Positions 33,479 through 44,235 of a stretch of DNA of 64,000 bases are shown here, piece by piece. The notes below the pieces were generated by a model. It was not told where the DNA came from. It made no database searches and saw only the letters and a program-made list of their open reading frames with translations. The position numbers and the translations under genes were made by a program. The stretch comes from Ryuthela nishihirai (Eukaryota > Arthropoda > Arachnida > Araneae > Heptathelidae), in the NCBI GenBank assembly GCA_038380435.1, contig JAWZYU010000005.1, forward strand, positions 35,052,001 to 35,116,000. The letters run 5' to 3'. Position 1 is the stretch's first letter. Each line of letters opens with the position of its first letter.

Positions 33479-33744
33479 TTATTATTCATATTCACCATGT
33501 CTTATTCTTTAAGTAAAGCGTAAAAACTGCAATTTAAATCCCATAAAGAAATAGTGATGGCAAAATAATGTAATGGTTAAAATTCTAATATGACGGTAAA
33601 TTATAACTAATGACGAGCAATATATGCATGTACATGTATTTATATATATATAAAAAAATGAGATAAATTACCCTAAGAGACATTTCGCTAAATTATCCGT
33701 GAATCGTTGAAAATTGATCCTTATATAAAAGGGCACAACCAGGT

Positions 33745-34012
33745 AGGGCTGTAGAAAAAAAAATTAAGGTTGGGGTGGGATAGTAATCGTGCCGGAAAAG
33801 AGTGTTAGAGAAGGAAGAGTATAAGAGGAAGAAGGCAAGATACTGATTTCCAATTGCAGTATAACATTTTACCTTTCGTTTTAGAGGTCTTAAAAAATTC
33901 CTCAAAATATGAGTGAAATATGCACAAGTTAATAATTTTTTGTCTCCATTACCCTTCTTAGCATTCTCAAAAGGAGGATGACCCTTACTCTCCCCCCTAG
34001 ATCCAGCCCTGG
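33745..34012 (+). repeat. R2 dispersed repeat, longest copy
   Basis: Begins 'agggctgtag' and ends 'ctagatccagccctg', a short inverted pair, with a purine-rich first half. Related copies lie at 20835-21030 and 59255-59500. Possibly a non-autonomous DNA transposon. Confidence 0.5.
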
Positions 34013-34031
34013 GAAATACAGATTATGTGTA

Positions 34032-34278
34032 TTTTTAAAAACTATTCGGAGGGTGTTTGAACCCCAAATTCCCTTGATTTTAATCAAGGGAATCCATGGT
34101 TTTAATCAGGAAAAATCAAGGGAATCCAAATTCCCTTGATTTTATCAAGGGAATTTATCTTGATTTTAATCAAAGGAATCCATGATTTTAATCAGGAAAA
34201 ATCAAGGAATCCAAATTCCCTTGATTTTAATCAAGGGAATTTGGGGCACAAACACCTTCCGAATAGTTTTTAAAAACA
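34032..34278. mobile_element. Foldback element built of nested palindromes
   Basis: The outer arms are inverted ('tttttaaaaactattcgga', 'ccccaaattcccttgatttt'). Inside, the self-complementary word ttcccttgattttaatcaag recurs in full or part four times on both strands. Total about 247 bp, no coding sequence. Confidence 0.75.
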
Positions 34279-35099
34279 TTGTATATATATAAATAATAAA
34301 TAGGTGCACTAATCATAGAAATAATTTTGAACTCCGTACAAAAATCGTAAAACCACCTCGGAAACCCTTTCCTAGCTAAAATTCTACTTTCTCCACCGCT
34401 TATATCTATGACAAAATATATAATACAATGAATAATTTACACCCGTTGGTAGACGAATAGTCCATTGCACCAATCGGGATTGGACGAAATGTGTCCTTTG
34501 GACCAATCGGCATTAGACGAATCGTTCGGGACCGATCTAACCCTTCATGCCAACACTCTTCCCATCATTGCTTATTACCTTTTAACTAAAATATATATCT
34601 TCGCAATGGGAACTCCATAAAAGTCGAAGAAATTATGTCTCTAGCTCTTCAGTTGCTGTTCATTTATGGGTTATTTTGTTATTTTGAAACATAACATTTG
34701 AGTGGAGAAATTCAATGCTTCAGAAATTCTTACATCATCAACAACCAACTCTACCTTATGATCAGCATGAGATAGCCAGTGTTGCCCTACGGAATTGACA
34801 TAATCCCAGACAAAAAGTAAGAAAATTTAACCCGGTTATGCAATCGTGTTAAATGTGCCATTTACATTAGAGCTTTCTAGAGCATTTCTTCATTTTTCTG
34901 GAGCTTTCTGAAATAATGATAAAATATTAATGATGAATAACACTTCTGAGATACCCTTTACTACCTTCGCATACCCTTAGGAGTCCGAGACCATAGGTTG
35001 GGAATCACTGTTGTAGAAGATAAAGTCAATTCAAATCAATTTTATGTGCATTATCCATGCATCTAAGCTTTCCAATTTTCGTTATGTCAGTATTAAAGT
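34279..35099. other. Intergenic with minor repeats
   Basis: A 'ccaatcgg-attggacgaa' word recurs in 34470-34540. 34990-35012 ('ggttgggaatcactg') looks like one end of a hAT-type element without a visible partner. Confidence 0.35.
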
Positions 35100-35330
35100 A
35101 TCACAGGAAAAGGTCCTGTAGACAAGAAACATTTGAATAATTAGTTGTAAAAAAAATTGGTTGTCCTGAGTGGGATTTAAACCCACGTCTCCCAGAAGCA
35201 TGCCGAGCTTCTAAACAGCTAGACCACCAGATTCTAGACGCAAGCATGCTTCTGGGAAACATGGGTTCGAATCCCACTCAGGAAAATCAATTTATTTTCA
35301 ACTAATTATTTCAAGTGTTTCATGTATGTG
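35100..35330. mobile_element. Foldback element with head-to-head tRNA-like sequences
   Basis: A terminal hairpin (acaggaaaaggtcctgt, about 35103-35119) leads to an A-rich linker and then a tRNA-like sequence on the minus strand (A box tggtctagctg, B box gtttaaatcc). Its inverted partner on the plus strand (B box ggttcgaatcc, 35265-35275) follows, then the complementary linker to about 35322. B boxes face outwards. The right arm lacks its own A box. Same family as 61628-62240. No product known. Confidence 0.7.
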
Positions 35331-35390
35331 TTTGGCGAATTTTCCAAGATTTTTGAACCATGCTGTATACATGATTCCTTCACACTTTGA

Positions 35391-35770
35391 GCGGGGGTGG
35401 CTCAGTCGGTAGCGCATCACGTTCATAATCTGTAGTTCCCAGTTCGAGTTCCAGCTGGGTCAGTGTTGAGATTTTTCTCCGCAAAACTCCCCACCCTGTC
35501 CATGGTCAGTAGGGGTCACCATGGGCTTGAAAAGACAGCCGTCCGTCAGTTGGGACGTTAAGCCGTGGTCCCGTGTGCGGGAGAGCCATACGCTGTGCAC
35601 GTTAAAGAACACGCTGGATGGTCTTGGCGGGAGGCTACCATCTGTCTCCTAACAGCTGTTCCAGTGGGTCCCCTCCCCCAACCTTCTCTGAACCTTCAGG
35701 GTCCTAGTGACCTGGTCATTTAGACCATGGTGTGCAAAAAAAGTGCCGCTCAGAGTTAAAACAACCCAAC
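35391..35770 (+). mobile_element. SINE-B, full length
   Basis: Complete, with a damaged B box ('cccagttcgagttcc'). Flanks 'ttcacacttt' and 'tttacacttt' are a probable target duplication. Confidence 0.85.
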
Positions 35771-37257
35771 TCTTTACACTTTACCCAGAATTATTCTATT
35801 GTTTTGGGTAATTTAAAAATTTCAAATGATTAATTTCTTACTGAAATCGCATTAACAACATTTAAATTTATTCAGTATCGAAATTTTTTGACATTATTGT
35901 TCATCAGTATAATTAGTATTGCCATTATTAGCATCAATATGCAACCAGCAAAACAACAAAGTAGAGAAAAAAACATCCTATTTCTATATTATTTTATAAT
36001 TCTGAACTATATATCACTTTTAATAAATTAATTTTCAATTGCTGAATCTGTTAATGTGTCTTAAATGTATTTCGATATAATGTACATCCATACTGGATTA
36101 TTGTGTAGAATATCGTTTTACAACGCAATACTTAGATTTGTCGATTTATCGTCACAATTAATTTATTTTTAAATGACATTATAAGCAACAGAACTGTCAA
36201 CATCTCGATGAGGATCACATAGCTAACATGTTGAGGAGATTGGAACGTAAAAAGGCTTTGAATAGGTCTTCGAGAGACTTTTTTGGATGTTTTGCAATTT
36301 GTTCCAAAATTTGCTTACAGCACTACGAATCACTTACGGAAGGATGTGAATTTTTTGCGTACATTCGGTCTATTTCTCTCGAAGAAATTAGTGTACATTC
36401 AATCAATATGATCATTGTTTTCAAACTTTGAACTAATATTTATTCAGAGGAGAATAATATTTCGCATCTCTTCTGTTTTAGGATACGAAAAAAATCAAGC
36501 TTATTTGTTTATCAAAATTCGAGTAATCAATCTGATGTTTTCGAATAATCTAATTTCGTTTAAATGCAAATCCAACATAACGAAATTTCACTTTTATCAT
36601 TCATAATTAATTTTTTTTTACGAACAATTTTAGTGTTATGTTTTAAAAGCTTTCAACAATTTTATAATGATTTATTATAAATGTATCATCTATATATACG
36701 TATATTTTCCCCGAAAAATTAATGTCTGCTAGATTAATTCAAATATAAAGCTTTATAGAACTTCAACTTATGTTAATTAATTATTATTTTACGTGCTGTG
36801 AAACAATCAACGTGTAATAAGTTAATTTTTACAATTTGTTATAGGGTATACTGCAATCAATGAGGCTTCTAGGAGAAGGGATGAGATTACCAATCCTTCT
36901 CTCTAGAGCAATCCTTCTCTCTAGAGCAATCCACACATGCATTGTAAGAATGAGGTTGATGATTTTGCTGGAAAATCTACTATATGAGCTTCAGTCTAGC
37001 ACTGTTGGTCCATTAGATGAGCTCTGTGTGGACAAGATTTATCGCCCATTGCAAGAAATCGTAAAACATTTGTTTATGCAAAGAGAATTAGGTAGATATT
37101 GAGGATTTCAATATAACGGGACAAATCAATATAACAAATGGAGGTCTGTGCAATCACTGACAATGATGCTTATCCAAACCATTGAGCCACCACCTCCATA
37201 ATTGTATCTTACTCTAATTCCCTGATGTTAATGGGGTGAAATCTGGTATCGTGTTCT
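35771..37257. other. AT-rich intergenic with an 18-bp tandem pair
   Basis: caatccttctctctagag is doubled exactly at 36891-36926 inside an 80-codon plus-strand frame (36860-37102) whose peptide (LLENLLYELQSSTVGPLDEL and on) has no domain I know. Other frames look like chance. Confidence 0.35.
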
Positions 37258-37265
37258 CTCTAGAT

Positions 37266-37465
37266 CAGGGGTTCCCAAACAGGGGTTGGGTGGGCATTGC
37301 ATTCCAAAGGGGACGGGAGGATGTGAAATTTTTGTGCTTATTTTTATTTTAATTTTGAAATAAAATTGTTGATTTGGCTGATGATAAGTGAGAGATGAGA
37401 AGGCTTTAACATTCAAAATCGAAAGGGGGCGGGGAGGCACGATGACTCAAAATTTGGGATCCCTG
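37266..37465. mobile_element. Short hAT-type element, 200 bp
   Basis: Ends caggggttcccaaac and 'tttgggatccctg' are inverted. An 8-bp duplication ctctagat/ttctagat flanks it (one difference). No coding. Confidence 0.75.
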
Positions 37466-37473
37466 TTCTAGAT

Positions 37474-38360
37474 GAATATTCGTTGGAATCTACTTATTTG
37501 ACGACTGAATTGAGGCTTATCTGTGAAAATCACTTGGGTCCATTGCTCTTCGGCCCTGCCGAGATTTCGTCGTCATCGGTTCAACATTCTCTTCTGTGCT
37601 GGGCAGGTAGGTTTGAAGTAGGTGCCTAGGGAAACCAGAGAGCAAGAAAGAAGAATGGGAGAGGGGCTTAGCTGTTAAGAAAGATTGTGAATAGAAATTA
37701 AATTTTTCCAACTAATGAAACTTTTGAAATTGGTAATAATTAAATGTATTTAAGGAACCATTCTAAATTTATAAATCTGAACTTGCTACTAGCTATAACA
37801 CCTAAGAATTAATTTTCTCTCAGATCTCTCTTAAGAATATTAAGGGACGTACAAGTGTCTTAAAAAGGGTAGTAGGAGGAAAAAACAGTTCACTTAATTA
37901 AGTTTTAGTAAAATTATTTATTATTTATTTAATTAATTCATTTATCTAAGATTGATTTCTGGTAGCAGGAGGGCTCCCAAAATCCTAAGGTGCCCAGGAC
38001 TTCAGAATTAGTTGAACCGGTCCTACTTTTCTTCAAGGGTGTCAAGAAAACAAACAGAGATAGTAATTCCTTGTGCATTGATACCCTTCTCATAAAGCTT
38101 TCTACAGGCAGTAGGTAGTAGCGAGCTGCAATATTCTGAATTGTTAAATTTTCAAACAGTTTTATTACCAATTTTAAAATTTGAATCAATTTTAATACTG
38201 GTTGTTATAAGTTCTGCTAGAAATTGATATAATAATTGTTATTAAACCACTGTTAAAACGTGTTGCGATTTTTTTTATATAACGTACTTCCTATATATGC
38301 CATAAAATATAAAAAAATTCTTAGCATGCCATTGATGAACTCACTTATTCATTTCATATT
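37474..38360. other. Intergenic
   Basis: 37970-38030 ('ggagggctcccaaaatccta', 'gtgcccaggacttcag') resembles a DNA-element end. No partner found. No gene. Confidence 0.3.
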
Positions 38361-38372
38361 AACTTCAAAGGA

Positions 38373-38760
38373 GGGAGGCGGGGATGGCTCAGTCGGTAGC
38401 GCGCCAGGCTCGTAATCTGTAGTTCGCAGGTTCGAGTCCCAGCTGGGTCAGCGTTGAGATTTATCTCCGCAAAAATTCCCCGCCCTGCCCACGTCAGTAG
38501 GGGACACCGATGGGCTTGGAAAGGCCGCCGTCCGTCGGATGGGACGTTAAGCCGTGGCCCCGAGTGCGGGAGAGCCATACCCTGTGCACGTTAAAGAACA
38601 CATTGGATGGCCTTGACGGGAGGCTACCATCTGTCTCCCAACAGCTGTTCCAGTGGGTCCCCTCCCCCAACCTTCTCTGAGCCTTCGGGGTCCATGTGAC
38701 CTGGCCATTTAGCCCATTGTGTGCAAAAAAGTGCCGCTCAGAGGTAAAACAACCCAACCC
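38373..38760 (+). mobile_element. SINE-B, full length, with exact 12-bp target duplication
   Basis: Flanked by aacttcaaagga at 38361-38372 and 38761-38772. Near-consensus throughout, so among the youngest copies. The minus-strand frames here are SINE shadows. Confidence 0.92.
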
Positions 38761-38772
38761 AACTTCAAAGGA

Positions 38773-39116
38773 AGATAAGATAGGGCTATAGAATTTTTTT
38801 CTTCAAAAGAGAAACAGTTTTGTGCGCCTAATCCTCGTTTGAAATTAATAAGAACTGAGTAAGAGTTTGCAGTATTGGTTGTTTTACTTTTAGTTTGTAG
38901 TTTTAAGGCACATAAAGGTAATATGTATTTCTTTCTATACATTTTGTTTTTGCTTTTCTTATGAACATTCATTAAAGATCTGGTTTTTATTCGGGTTTTG
39001 TTTCATTTTTTTCTTCGGGAAACGATATGAAATAGCTATGAATATTATTATTGCTTCAATTTCTGATCAGACCCACAAAGCTATTAGCTTATCTGCAAGT
39101 TAAAACAGAAAAAAAT
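38773..39116. other. AT-rich intergenic
   Basis: Nothing recognised. Confidence 0.3.
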
Positions 39117-39192
39117 GACCATGTAATCCCGGGACTCGAACCCCGGATACCAGTAGTTGTAGTACCACCGCAAAATCCTTATGCCACCGAGG
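39117..39192 (-). repeat. Solitary tRNA-like sequence
   Basis: Minus strand: near A box (tggcataagga), B box ggttcgagtcc and a 5-bp T-stem (ccggg/cccgg). The acceptor stem does not pair well (gcctcgg against the 3' end). It is followed by a T-rich stretch. Probably a tRNA pseudogene or a third kind of SINE head, not a working tRNA. Confidence 0.5.
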
Positions 39193-39761
39193 CTGTTCAC
39201 TCCTATTGCTGGAATTATACAGAGAGGAGCCGAAAGCAGAAATCCCTTCATAAATCAGAATTTCTTCCTACAAACCAAACTTTTTATTTTATTTTCTCTA
39301 AAAACCTCTATTTTCCCCTTTGTTTAGGAGAAAAAATTTAAGAATTGTTATTTTTTCCTCCGTTATTCTTTACGTCATAAGCTGTCATTGGACCATACTA
39401 TAACACATTGTTACATTTCTCCTTTTTAGGGGGAAGAAACGAGGGGCGTATATTTTTGAAGCCTACACTCCCACGTCTCCAGTTTCACACTCTCCACGTC
39501 TCCAGTTTTCATTTATACGTCTGCAAATCAATCTCCAATGGAATTACCTTCAGAGTCACAGACAGAGTCATAAATGTCAATCAAAGTAGAAAACAGTGGC
39601 ATGTCTTCAAAGCATGTCTGAAATAATTCACAAAATGGTGTAAAGTAAATATTAATCTTCATTAATTCAATAATAAAAACATAACATATAAAACTATCTG
39701 TAAAGAAAATGCAAAAAAATATCGGAAAGGTTGTGCAGCTATCAAATAAATATAATCACAA
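39193..39761. other. Intergenic
   Basis: Two partial 'ctccacgtctccagttt' words at 39470-39510. No gene recognised. Confidence 0.3.
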
Positions 39762-39763
39762 TA

Positions 39764-40455
39764 GACACTCCCAGACCTACGTAATACTCGACTTACGTAA
39801 ACTCTGACCTACGCAACTTTTCCCATAAGCCCAATGTTAAATTTTCGAGTTTTAATAGTTTTCTGTGGCAGAGCGGTGAAGATCTTTCTCAAATTTACAC
39901 AGCTCTCGCGTGATGCTTGGTCTCATTATTGTATTGTAGTCACCACTGAAAACAGACTCATGCAATTCTCGTATTTTTTAATTGTTAGGGACTTTTAGTG
40001 TTGTAATCATTGATGGCTGGAAAGAGGAAAGGAAATAGTAAAAGGGATTTTAAAAAATAATATAAATTTTACAAAGGTTTATAAATATGTTGAGCACGTT
40101 TTCAACTCATTTACAAGCGCATTAAAATTGATTTGGAGATAAAAATAAAGATGATAACGAAATATGAAGATGGACAATGCTTATTGGCTATATCGCGTGA
40201 ACTGGTCTCTCAGTATCAACAGTGAATACACAGTAAAGGATGCTAATCGTACAGAAGAGCATGTGAAAGGATCTGCAACTATAGAGTCAACAATAATTAC
40301 GATACAGCATTCCCGTTAAGAATTCATTATTAAGAAACAACTAACATCTAATACTTGATTGTAATATATAAGCTATGGGAGTGATATATGGGTCATGTTC
40401 CGACTTACGTAAGAGTTTATGGATTGGAACGCTTACGTAAGTCGAGGAGTGCCTG
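39764..40455 (+). mobile_element. Deleted Tigger-type transposon
   Basis: Inverted ends 'gacactcccagacctacg' and 'cttacgtaagtcgaggagtg', flanked by TA at 39762 and 40456. The words 'cgacttacgtaa' repeat inside both ends. Inside, a relic of the transposase N-terminus reads MAGKRKGNSKRDF and then KMITKYEDGQCLLAISREL (CENP-B-type helix-turn-helix). The DDE domain is deleted. Confidence 0.75.
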
Positions 40456-41004
40456 TATATATTTAGAGAGTTTGTCTGTAGTTTGTTCGAGAACTCCCCC
40501 AAATCAGTAGAGCTAGGATCACCAAAATTCTTTTAAAGCTTCATCTCACCAAAACTTAGTGCCCTGTAAAGGTTTTGACCCCTGAAAATTAGTCACTCTA
40601 CCAAAAACTGGCCAGGAAACGTCTGCCTATTGATAATTTTGCGCATCGATAACGCACTATTCCATTCATAACTTTCAACTCTCCAGTCATAGGTTACGCG
40701 ACTGCTGCTCCCCCAGAGATTTCTAACACTTCCTGCGAGTTTAATCCCGGCTCACCGCAGCTCTATACCCTACGCAGCAAGATGCATGCAGGACCACCAC
40801 ACCAAATTTGGGACCGTCAGGTCAAGTATTTGCCGAATTACAGGGAGCCGAAATCTTTCTCCACCAGTGACAACATCCCACACTAAACGAGTGTCAGCGC
40901 ACCCGTTTGGAATACGCCTGGAAGCCTGCTACTCTGAGTTATTTTATTAAGGCCGTAGCAACGCTGGGCAGTTCTGCTAGTTTTCTATATAATGCAAAAG
41001 CAAT
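40456..41004. mobile_element. Possible Helitron-like 3' end
   Basis: Ends 'acgctgggcagttctgctag' followed by TTTT near 40982, and 'gggaccgtcaggtcaagta' (40810) recurs as 'ggaccatgaggtcaagta' at 43112. The CTAG terminus suggests a Helitron but no clear hairpin or Rep/helicase is seen. Confidence 0.25.
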
Positions 41005-41058
41005 ATCATTTAGACCATTGTGTGAAAAATAGGGCCGCTAAGTGATAAAACAACCCAT
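41005..41058 (+). mobile_element. SINE-B 3' fragment
   Basis: 'catttagaccattgtgtg' to 'gataaaacaaccca': only the last 50 bp of the SINE. Confidence 0.55.
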
Positions 41059-41129
41059 CAACCTAAATGTGCAGCTCCATTTTCGTCTTTCTTATTGCTT
41101 TTCGCTCGTCATATTCATCAACTTTCTCG

Positions 41130-42730
41130 TATTCTCTGACGAATCCTTTGTTGTTGTTTGTGTGTTTGTTAAAACGATTGTTTCATCATAACTTCCCGAT
41201 CCGTTGACTGATCGCAACAAGTTACGCATCAAACGAAAGTTTGTGATATGGGGAGTGTCACAGGTTATAAAAGAAATTAGCCATCGTTCTTCTTCCCTCG
41301 AGAAGAAAGATCAAATGTGTAAAGAATTGTCCATTTACATCTCCAAAACGCTAGAACCGAATGTAACGGGGAGGGGGTAGCTCAGTCGGTAGCGCACCAG
41401 GCTCGTAATCTGCAGTTCCCAGGTTAGAGTCTCAGCTGGGTCAGCGTTGAAATTTATCTCTGCAAAATTTCCCGCCCCGGTCAGTAGGGGACACCGAAAG
41501 GCTTAGAAAGGTCGCCGTCCGTCAGATGAGACGTTAAGCCGTGACTCCTTGGCGGAAGAGACACACCCTGTGACGTTAAAGAACACGCTTGATGGCCTTG
41601 ATGGGAGGCTACCATCTATCTCCCAACAGCTGTTCCAGTGGGTCCCTTCCCCCAACTTTCCCTGAGCCTTCGGGGTCCTTGTGATCTGGACATCTAGCCC
41701 ATGGTGTGCAAATAAGTGCCGCTCAGAGGTAAAGCAACCCAAACAAACAGCCGAATGTAACGTGTTGTGCCAAATGAAAGCTTGTGACGTGGAAAGTGTC
41801 ACAAGCTGTAAAATATTTACCCCATGCTTTCTTCCTCCGCTCCTAAAACGGGAAAATATGTAAACGATTGTTCAAATATATTTTCCGAATGAGTGAGCAG
41901 AGAGAAAAGAGTTATGTGTTAAACTAAAGCTTATGATGTGGAATGGGGAGTACACACGCACTCCACATCATAACCGTCCCATGCTTTCTTCTTCCAGCAC
42001 AAAAGCGGAAAAGTTGTAAGCGATTGTTCTTAATATATTCTCTTGAAGATCAAACACAACGACCTATGCCTAAAATTAAAGTTTGCGGCATTTGGAGTGT
42101 CGTAGGTTAGCTCAAGAAATTTTAAAACTTCTTATGAAAAAATAAAGCATGTAAATGGAAAAATATTGAAAAGCAAAATCCCACATGTGGCGCAGTGAAA
42201 TAAAAACTAAAAGAAAAACATTCAACTTCTGAAATCACTTACTCAATTCATATTAATATGAAAGCAAGATAGGCTGAAAAACTGGTTACCAGGACTCAGT
42301 TTTCCTTTGAACTTACTATCAAATGAATGTGAGTATGTTTAAGGTTTTTCGCTTTCCTTTAAAGGTAAAATAGAGGAACAGTTATTTTTTCATTTTTTCT
42401 AATGTCTATCTTTCTGCTGGTTTTCGTTTGTCTTTTATATCGGTAATTTGTAGATTTCACAAAACTGTTACTCCACTTTATCGTTTCATTCCATTGGCCG
42501 ATTGCAAAGACTTAAAGAAGCAAATGAAAGCTTGTGATGTAGAGAAGTGTTATACGCTATAAAAAATTACTCCCTTCTTTTCTTCTCCGCCCCCTCCCCT
42601 CTCAAAGAAAGAAAAAGAACAACAACATAGAAAATATTGTCCCACTACATCTTCCGAGAATTTGGATCGAACGCAACTAGCTTCATGTCAAATGAAAGAA
42701 AGCTGGTAACTTGCGGAGTGACGTCTATAA
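41130..42730 (+). repeat. R3 diverged tandem repeat, about 150-190 bp unit
   Basis: The block 'aaatgaaagcttgtgatgtg' + 'gagtgtcacaggctataaaa' + 'ccatgctttcttcctc' + 'gtaaacgattgttc' recurs in changed form near 41230, 41775, 41925, 42070 and 42525. A 12-bp-arm hairpin ('atgatgtgga'...'tccacatcat') lies at 41931-41970. The array is split by the SINE-B at 41369. Confidence 0.5.
41369..41750 (+). mobile_element. SINE-B, full length, with 12-bp target duplication
   Basis: Flanked by ccgaatgtaacg at 41357-41368 and 41751-41762, exact. The body is moderately diverged and the B box is damaged (ggttagagtct). Confidence 0.88.
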
Positions 42731-43324
42731 TAATAAAAGATGTCTGTCTGTTGGTAGCCATATCTCAACGGGAAATCGTGGTAGACGCTTCAAATTTCAC
42801 AGAATGTTTCTGGTCATTTGAGATCCAGTACTGAACTTCAAATCGGAATTCTAAAAGGGGTTGTTGCTAGAATCAAGAATATTTATCATGTTATTCCTAC
42901 GGCAAACCGAAGTCGCTGCCAAATTCATTTTTTACCGTTTACTGCTCCCTAACTGTGAATGCATGAGACATAACAAGTAAATCTGCTGTCATTGACAGAT
43001 TCTCCACTTCCCCAAAGACATTATTATATCAAGGCGTTCCGTAGCAGGAAGGAATCTGAATTTTTCTCTCAATACAGGATCACACAGGAGTAAATCTCAT
43101 GCGAAGTTTAGGACCATGAGGTCAAGTATGTCGAGAACTACAGACTATCAAAATCTTCCGAAACGGAAATAAAAATATCAACAGTTTGCATAGAAACGCA
43201 GCTACGAGCTATGAGAACTCAACAACGACCTGAGCAACGAAGGGCAATTCTTCGTGTTGAATCTGTGCTAAAGGGTCGTGGGGGGGGGGGAGAAGTACTC
43301 ACAAAACTAACCTGTAGTATATAT
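42731..43324. other. Unassigned, includes a poly-G run
   Basis: 43080-43160 resembles 40800-40870. A run of about 12 G lies at 43280. No gene. Confidence 0.3.
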
Positions 43325-44235
43325 GTCCAAGCATTTCGTGTGGTCCTCTGGCCACAAAATTCCCCCGATGTGAATCTTATCGAACATCTGTGGAATGCAG
43401 TAGAATGTAGCATCCGTTGTCGCACACCAGTGCCTTGCTCCTTCGCCGAACTCCAGGATGTCATTCTGTCCAGCTGCTACAGAATACCTAAGAACGTCAT
43501 TCTGTCCAGCTGCTACGGAATACCTATGGACGTCATTCTGTCCAGCTGCTACGGAATACCTAAGAACGTCATTCTGTCCAGCTGCTACGGAATACCTAAG
43601 GACGTCATTCTGTCCAGCTGCTACGGAATACCTAAGGACATCATTCTGTCCAGCTGCTACAGATTACCTAAGGACATCATTCTGTCCAGCTGCTACAGAA
43701 TACCGAAGGACATCATTCTGTCCAACTGATACAGTATACCTAAGGACGTCATTCTGTCCAGCTGCTACAGTATACCTAAGGACGTCATTCTGTCCAGCTG
43801 CTACAGATTACCTAAGGACATCATTCTGTCCAACTGATACAGAATACCGAAGGACATCATTCTGTCCAACTGATACAGAATACCGAAGGACATCATTCTG
43901 TCTAGCTGCTGTAGAATACCTAAGAACTTCATTCTGTCCAGCTGCTATAGAATACCTAAGAACGTCATTCTGTCCAGCTGCTATAGAATACCTAAGGACA
44001 TCATTCTGTCCAACTGATACAGAATACCGAAGGACATCATTCTGTCCAACTGATACAGAATACCGAAGGACATCATTCTGTCTAGCTGCTACAGAATACC
44101 TAAGAACGTCATTCTGTCCAGCTAGTACAGAATACCTTGAGGATACTTTCCTTGGTCTGGTGGATCGATGCCATGCCGGGTGCAAGCGATTATCGCGGTG
44201 AAAAATAACCCAACATGTTATTAAGCAGGTTGGCA
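43325..44235 (+). pseudogene. Tc1-like transposase C-terminus carrying an internal array
   Basis: The frame before the array reads VVLWPQNSPDVNLIEHLWNA and ELQDVILSSCYRIP (Tc1 signature W-P--SPDLNPIEHLWD, third catalytic acid). After 684 bp of repeat the same frame resumes with GSMPCRVQAIIAVKNNPTCY and a stop, the usual Tc1 C-terminus. So 36-bp units were added inside the gene without shifting it. Some units have TGA or TAG in this frame, so the gene is dead. The N-terminal half and inverted repeats were not found. Confidence 0.8.
43459..44142 (+). repeat. Minisatellite, 36 bp x 19, inside a Tc1 relic
   Basis: 'tcattctgtccagctgctac' plus 16 bp recurs every 36 bp from 43461 to 44109 with no indel (648 = 18 x 36). 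Two unit types exist (ccagctgctac and ccaactgatac). A five-unit pattern repeats with a 180-bp offset (43835 and 44015). Open frames on both strands through here (247 and 142 codons) exist only because 36 is divisible by three. Confidence 0.93.

Noticed and set aside
43458..44201. 247-codon repetitive protein
   Set aside because: It arises from a 36-bp array, which is open in several frames because 36 is a multiple of three. The transposase frame flanking the array is a different frame.
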